Part shown: positions 62,001-64,000 of the stretch, piece by piece | How positions within the stretch are numbered: position 1 is the first letter of the stretch | How the letters are laid out: every line of letters begins with the position of its first letter | DNA from: Centropus unirufus | Lineage: Eukaryota; Chordata; Aves; Cuculiformes; Centropidae | DNA length: 64,000 nucleotides | Direction of reading: 5' to 3' | Assembly (NCBI GenBank): GCA_013397695.1 | Contig: VYZI01000493.1 | Location: 124,001-188,000 of the forward strand | Program-made: the position numbers and the translations under genes | Notes under the pieces: generated by a model | Databases searched by the model: none | What the model saw: the letters and a program-made list of their open reading frames with translations, nothing else | Told to the model about the DNA's origin: nothing

Positions 62001-62645
62001 TCTGTGCTGCGTGCCTTGGATATGGTAGGATGTGTTATAGGGAGGGAAACCACAGCAGAAGTATTATGCTTCCTCGGGATCTGCAGTTTGGAGTCTGGGT
62101 TCATTATTTCCTTTTGGCAGCACAAGTTTTGTATTGCCATGCTGCAGAACCATCAATAAGGAGTGACCAGCCCTTTTACATACTACTGAGAAGTATGTTA
62201 CAGAGCACAATGGTGTACTTCATGGAGCAATATTATTAGGATAAATATTTTTCCCAAAAGTGAAGTGAGTGCATCCTACTGATGTTAGTAATTTCAGGAA
62301 AATGTATGTATGACAATCTATAGTAAATGTTACTCCCATGGATTTGGGGTGTGTTGAGGAAAAGCAGTCAGATGGGGTAGTGGATATCTGCTTCAATAAC
62401 TCAATTTGTCTTTTCTGAAATGGTGTTGATTCAGGGTTTCTTGTATTCCTTCACACAGGTCTCTTAAGTCTCTTGGAACATGGGGAAGAATACACATTCT
62501 CTCTGCCCTGTGCATATGCTCGGTCAATTTTAACTGTTCCCTGGGTAGAACTGGGAGGAAAAGTCAACATCAACTGTGTGAAGACTGGGTATTCTGCAAG
62601 TATTAACTTCCACACCAAGCCCTTCTATGGTGGCAAATTGCATCG
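28975..62645 (+). CDS. OSBPL11: Oxysterol-binding protein-related protein 11 (first 10 coding exons; 3' end outside window)
   Basis: Lipid-transfer protein of the ORP family; ORP11 partners ORP9 and acts at Golgi/late-endosome contacts in PI4P-coupled lipid (phosphatidylserine/sterol) exchange. The joined exons give about 593 residues. A PH domain spans roughly 41-140 (YGYLMKYTNLVTGWQYR, FFVLNN, conserved Trp125). A serine-rich linker follows, then a helical segment at about 201-260 (REMMSQAEGQQRDLI) where dimerisation with ORP9 is reported. An acidic stretch covers 325-340, and the ORD starts near 367 with [24 protein letters not shown] at 431-436 and the signature EQVSHHPP at 486-493. Sequence such as SRLQICTQHHTEAIGK and GEQYKLR matches OSBPL11 and not OSBPL10. 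An in-frame TGA two codons before the ATG fixes the start. Human ORP11 is 747 residues, so about 150 C-terminal residues lie beyond the right edge. Confidence 0.95.
29273..29550. repeat. Minisatellite, ~6 units of 46-49 bp
   Basis: Units start at 29273, 29319, 29366, 29415, 29464 and 29513, each opening TGCCYGGCTTAAGGRAGGCT and containing GTGTAAGCTGGAGTTT. The last unit is truncated. GC-rich and only about 200 bases past the OSBPL11 exon 1 donor. Confidence 0.92.
29598..29885 (+). repeat. CR1 LINE fragment (3' end)
   Basis: Reads AGCAACAGGACGAGGGGTAA, GGTTGCCCAGAGAGGTGGTA, GGGGGTTGGACCGGGTGTCC and AAGGTCCCTTCCAACCCAAA. In OSBPL11 intron 1, sense to the gene and directly after the minisatellite. 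Confidence 0.85.
32915..32930. repeat. (AT)n microsatellite
   Basis: Perfect AT run of about 8 units in OSBPL11 intron 1. Confidence 0.8.
33386..33482 (-). repeat. Short CR1 LINE fragment
   Basis: Antisense CR1 3' end: AATCATAGAATGTTCTGAGT, then GGGAAGGGCCCCATGGGC and TGGGTCCAGCTCCTGTCCCT. OSBPL11 intron 1. Confidence 0.8.
37080..37370 (-). repeat. Degraded CR1 LINE fragment
   Basis: Plus strand shows antisense CR1: TGTTGGGAGGGACCACCGGG, TAGTCCAGTTCCCTGTTCAA and CAAGGATGGAGATGCTACAG, interrupted by a T-rich insertion at about 37270-37292. Right boundary uncertain. Confidence 0.6.
38035..38272 (+). repeat. CR1 LINE fragment (3' end)
   Basis: Same subfamily type as the copy at 10450: GTGGTGAGGCACTAGCCCAG, CATCCCTGGAGGTGTTCAAG, AGTTGGATGAGGCTTTCAGC and a CCAACCCAAACCCTTCTGTGAT end. 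OSBPL11 intron 1. Confidence 0.85.
43131..43147. repeat. (TG)n microsatellite
   Basis: Short perfect TG run of about 8 units in OSBPL11 intron 1. Confidence 0.75.
45613..45681 (+). CDS. OSBPL11: OSBPL11 coding exon 2
   Basis: Completes S34 and encodes residues 35-56 (DHLENIYGYLMKYTNLVTGW, QY), the first strand of the PH domain. Acceptor TTTTAATAG|TGATCA, donor TACCG|GTAAGT. Only 69 bases, after an intron of 16.5 kb. Confidence 0.95.
45682..47001 (+). other. OSBPL11 intron 2
   Basis: Holds the CR1 at 45965-46215; nothing else recognised. Confidence 0.75.
45965..46215 (+). repeat. CR1 LINE fragment (3' end)
   Basis: Reads AGACATCAGGAAGAAATTTT, AGTGAGGCCCTGGCACAGGC, TCCTTCCAACCCAAACCATT and CTATGATTTTATGAT. 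OSBPL11 intron 2, about 280 bases after exon 2. Confidence 0.88.
47002..47177 (+). CDS. OSBPL11: OSBPL11 coding exon 3
   Basis: Completes R57 and encodes residues 58-115, the PH-domain core: FFVLNNDAGLLEYFVNEQSR, KPRGTLQLAGAVISPSDED, then FTVNAASGEQYKLR. Nearly identical to human ORP11. Acceptor TTGCAG|GTTTTT, donor AGAG|GTAGGA. Confidence 0.96.
47178..47979 (+). other. OSBPL11 intron 3
   Basis: Unremarkable 0.8 kb intron with no recognised element. Confidence 0.75.
47980..48059 (+). CDS. OSBPL11: OSBPL11 coding exon 4
   Basis: Completes A116 and encodes residues 117-142 (TDAKERQHWVSRLQICTQHH, TEAIGK), the C-terminal PH helix with its conserved Trp125. Acceptor TATTAG|CTACTG, donor GGAAAG|GTATCG. 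Confidence 0.95.
48060..49062 (+). other. OSBPL11 intron 4
   Basis: Unremarkable 1.0 kb AT-rich intron with no recognised element. Confidence 0.75.
49063..49245 (+). CDS. OSBPL11: OSBPL11 coding exon 5
   Basis: Encodes residues 143-203, a serine- and basic-rich linker: NNPPLKSRSFSLAS, then QRRPSQNAVSFFSVGHH and PDHLVDVRE. The KSRSFSLAS and QRRPSQN stretches look like basophilic phosphorylation sites (inference). Acceptor CACTAG|AACAAC, donor GAGAG|GTTTGT, 61 codons. Confidence 0.93.
49246..51887 (+). other. OSBPL11 intron 5
   Basis: Holds the antisense CR1 at 50510-50700; otherwise nothing recognised. Confidence 0.75.
50510..50700 (-). repeat. CR1 LINE fragment
   Basis: Antisense CR1: CAGGTTGGAAAAGACTTGTG, AGTCCAACTGTGCCTACCCA and CCTGTTCCAGTGCTTGATGA. 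It shares the CCACTAAACCATATC segment with the copies at 54226 and 63543, so all three belong to one subfamily. OSBPL11 intron 5. Confidence 0.85.
51888..52089 (+). CDS. OSBPL11: OSBPL11 coding exon 6
   Basis: Encodes residues 204-270 plus the first base of G271: MMSQAEGQQRDLIRSIECLP, then LTSLDQDLLMLKATSMATMN and CFHILQLQHASQQKG. The predicted helical character and position between PH and ORD fit the ORP9-ORP11 dimerisation segment. Acceptor TGACAG|ATGATG, donor CAGCAG|GTGGGT. Confidence 0.95.
54226..54350 (-). repeat. CR1 LINE fragment
   Basis: Antisense CR1 3' end: ATAGAATCACTAGGTTGGAA, AAGACCTTGGAGATCATAGA and TACTAAACCATATACCCAGG. OSBPL11 intron 6. Confidence 0.82.
55919..55937. repeat. 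Poly(T) run (19 bases)
   Basis: Homopolymer in OSBPL11 intron 6. A similar 17-base run lies at 60153-60169 in intron 8. Confidence 0.9.
56228..56326 (+). promoter_or_regulatory. CCAAT-box cluster upstream of OSBPL11 exon 7 (possible internal promoter)
   Basis: One CCAAT (56228-56232) and two ATTGG (56306-56310, 56322-56326) sit within 100 bases. They are 75-175 bases before an ATG at 56402 that is in frame with exon 7. NF-Y sites of this density suggest a promoter, but no transcript evidence is available here. Confidence 0.25.
56439..56584 (+). CDS. OSBPL11: OSBPL11 coding exon 7
   Basis: Completes G271 and encodes residues 272-319 (TGISWLDPKISLANHFKNGA, then NFPAEINKP and a Glu/Ala-rich end). 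This linker is the least conserved part relative to human. Acceptor GGCTTCAG|GCACAG and donor ACCAGG|GTAAGG keep frame; an upstream AG at 56397-56398 would add 40 bases and break frame. Confidence 0.9.
56585..58458 (+). other. OSBPL11 intron 7
   Basis: AT-rich 1.9 kb intron with no recognised repeat or RNA gene. Confidence 0.75.
58459..58599 (+). CDS. OSBPL11: OSBPL11 coding exon 8
   Basis: Encodes residues 320-366: acidic EPEEINPDEELEDISDDKED, then LGAVEEQRSVILHLLSQLKL and GMDLTR leading into the ORD. The acidic tract lacks the paired aromatic core of a FFAT motif, consistent with ORP11 reaching the ER through ORP9. Acceptor TCCCAG|GAACCT, donor ACAAGA|GTAAGT. Confidence 0.95.
58600..60424 (+). 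other. OSBPL11 intron 8
   Basis: 1.8 kb intron with a 17-base T run at 60153-60169; no repeat family recognised. Confidence 0.75.
60425..60917 (+). CDS. OSBPL11: OSBPL11 coding exon 9 (ORD core)
   Basis: Encodes residues 367-530 plus the first base of G531. It starts [20 protein letters not shown] and includes FHEGRKGAIAKKPYNPIIGE, the OSBP signature EQVSHHPP (DNA 60782-60805) with the PI4P-binding His490/His491, and HVWTKSKFLGMSIGVTM. A Ser/Thr-rich insert at about 447-475 is variable between species. Acceptor TTTCAG|GTGGTT, donor GAGG|GTAAGT. Confidence 0.97.
60918..62458 (+). other. OSBPL11 intron 9
   Basis: 1.5 kb intron with no recognised element. Confidence 0.75.
62459..62645 (+). CDS. 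OSBPL11: OSBPL11 coding exon 10
   Basis: Completes G531 and encodes residues 532-592 (LLSLLEHGEEYTFSLPCAYA, then PWVELGGKVNINCVKTGYSA and HTKPFYGGKLH) plus two bases of R593. Acceptor CACACAG|GTCTCT, donor CATCG|GTGAGA. The remaining ORD strands and the C-terminus lie beyond 64000. Confidence 0.96.
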
Positions 62646-64000
62646 GTGAGAACACTTGAATTATCTCATACTTTTTCCCTATAGTCTGCACTCTTGAAGT
62701 CCTGTTCTGTGTGCTGAATTGTAATCCTTAGATAGTCTTGAGAAAATGTAGTTCCTAGAAATTTGAGGTGTTGTCTGGTTATGATACTGTTTAAGAATAC
62801 AGTTGACTGCAGTTTGTGATCATCAAGGAAACACCTGATTTTGTTTAAAGACAGTAAGAAAGTTCCATGTTTGTGTGATTTGGTGCAAACAGGTCGGGGA
62901 AATAGAGCTCCTGGCTTTTATTCCTGGCTGCCACAGGTCCTTTTATTTCTGATAGAAGTTGGTTTGCTCTTTGTTTGAAATGAGGTTGGCCTTGCTTTCT
63001 TAAAGGGTCACATGTTGATTGCAACATGTGTTGGACTATCAAATTTAACCAACTTATAGAAGACCTCTAGGTAAAAATCTCTCTCTTTTTTTTTTTTAAG
63101 ACAAATGGTAATTCTTGTGGTGGTAGTTCTTCATGTGCATGCGTATTTAAAGACTAACAGGTAAAAGAAAGAAGATCCAGGAGGGAAAGTTTGCTTGGGG
63201 TTACCTCTAGTGGATTCTCAGGAGTGTTGGCACACTCGATGCAAATGTTTTTGAAACTCACTAATGTAGATCTTTTAAGACGTTTTATAGTAAGGTAGCT
63301 GCTGTTGCCTTGTGCTAAACTAGACACAGATAATAGAGAAAAGAGAAAATTAAGTAGTAGTCACACAGAGGATACTTATTCCAGAGCATTTTGCTCTTAG
63401 ATGTTTATTGGACGGTGCTTGTTCAAATCTTTCTTAGATTAAATGTGTTGGAGGTAATAATGCAATATATTAACAGTCCAGACCATCAAAACTTACTAAA
63501 CGTGGGTTGCTCTCAAAGGTCACAAAAAATCAGCAATTTTAGGATTATAGAATCACCAGGTTGCATAAGACTCGTGAGATCATTGAGTCCAACTGTACCT
63601 GTCAGCCACTAAACCATATCTCTAAGCACCTTCTCTACCCTGTCTTTTAAAGACATCCAGGGATGATGACTCCACCACCTCCCCGGGCAGCTGGTTCCAG
63701 TGGCTTCTCTAAGTCACTTCTCCTGAAGCAGTAGGGGTGAAGCTGTTTTTATTCCTTAAAGGGAAACAAAAAACCCTACAAAAACTTCCATCTTGAAGTG
63801 CTTTGCCCTGTAGATTCCCTTGCAAGCTTTGAATTTAACTTTCAACTGTAGCTCCCCTACCCCAAGGCATCTGGAGAGCTGAAGCGTGCATGTAGCTCTG
63901 TTTCATTTGTGACAATTTTAAAGTGATACAGCATTGGGAATTTTTGTTTCTGTTCCTTATGTTATATCTTCCACCTTGCAATAGCTCCTGTCCTGCCGTA
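62646..64000 (+). other. OSBPL11 intron 10 (cut by the window edge)
   Basis: Holds the antisense CR1 at 63543-63740. The next exon, expected to open with the rest of R593 and VTAEVKHN-like residues, is not reached. Confidence 0.75.
63543..63740 (-). repeat. CR1 LINE fragment
   Basis: Antisense CR1: ATTATAGAATCACCAGGTTG, AGTCCAACTGTACCTGTCAG, CCACTAAACCATATCTCTAA and CCACCTCCCCGGGCAGCTGG. OSBPL11 intron 10. Confidence 0.85.

Noticed and set aside
28975..62645. OSBPL10 as the identity of the plus-strand ORP gene
   Set aside because: A GPD1L-type neighbour first suggested OSBPL10, but the residues (LNNDAGLLEYFVNEQSR, SGEQYKLR, CTQHHTEAIGK, DHLVDVREMM) match OSBPL11 and differ from OSBPL10 at these places.

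Overview
This is a vertebrate, almost certainly avian, nuclear window. The evidence is split genes with GT-AG introns, CpG-island promoters, relatively compact introns, and about 15 truncated CR1 LINE fragments as the dominant repeat, several with the CR1 3' signature TTCCAACCC...ATTCTATGAT. Nothing bacterial, viral or plasmid-like is visible.

Two protein-coding genes lie head to head. On the minus strand (stop at 3698, start at 18292) is a complete 8-exon cytosolic NAD-dependent glycerol-3-phosphate dehydrogenase of the GPD1/GPD1L family, 350 codons, with every splice site and catalytic residue intact. On the plus strand (start at 28975, continuing past the right edge) are the first 10 coding exons of OSBPL11 (ORP11), about 593 of an expected 740-750 residues: the PH domain, the linker with its helical segment, and most of the sterol/lipid-binding ORD including EQVSHHPP.

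Layout: 1-3079 is intergenic sequence with a CR1 piece and a weak candidate 3' end of an unknown plus-strand transcript. 3080-18300 is the dehydrogenase gene, with CR1 copies in its introns and a long imperfect hairpin in intron 1. 17.83-18.6 kb is its CpG island. 18.6-28.8 kb is intergenic, with an old CR1/L3-like LINE fossil and a younger CR1. 28.79-29.26 kb is the OSBPL11 CpG island with ETS, Sp1 and YY1/TISU-type motifs and an upstream ORF. 29.1-64.0 kb is OSBPL11 exons in long introns carrying CR1 fragments and a 47-49 bp minisatellite.

The arrangement is itself informative. In human, the paralogues OSBPL10 and GPD1L are head-to-head neighbours on 3p, whereas OSBPL11 on 3q has, to my knowledge, no GPD1L-type neighbour. 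The dehydrogenase here is therefore best read as the second GPD1L-type copy (called GPD1L2 in some non-mammalian annotations), retained next to OSBPL11 from an ancient block duplication. The two genes act in different processes (glycerol-3-phosphate/NADH metabolism and lipid exchange at membrane contacts), and I see no direct functional coupling beyond shared lipid biology. I found no novel multi-gene system. The most interesting items are the paralogon, the TISU/uORF at the OSBPL11 start, the intronic hairpin, and a possible internal OSBPL11 promoter.
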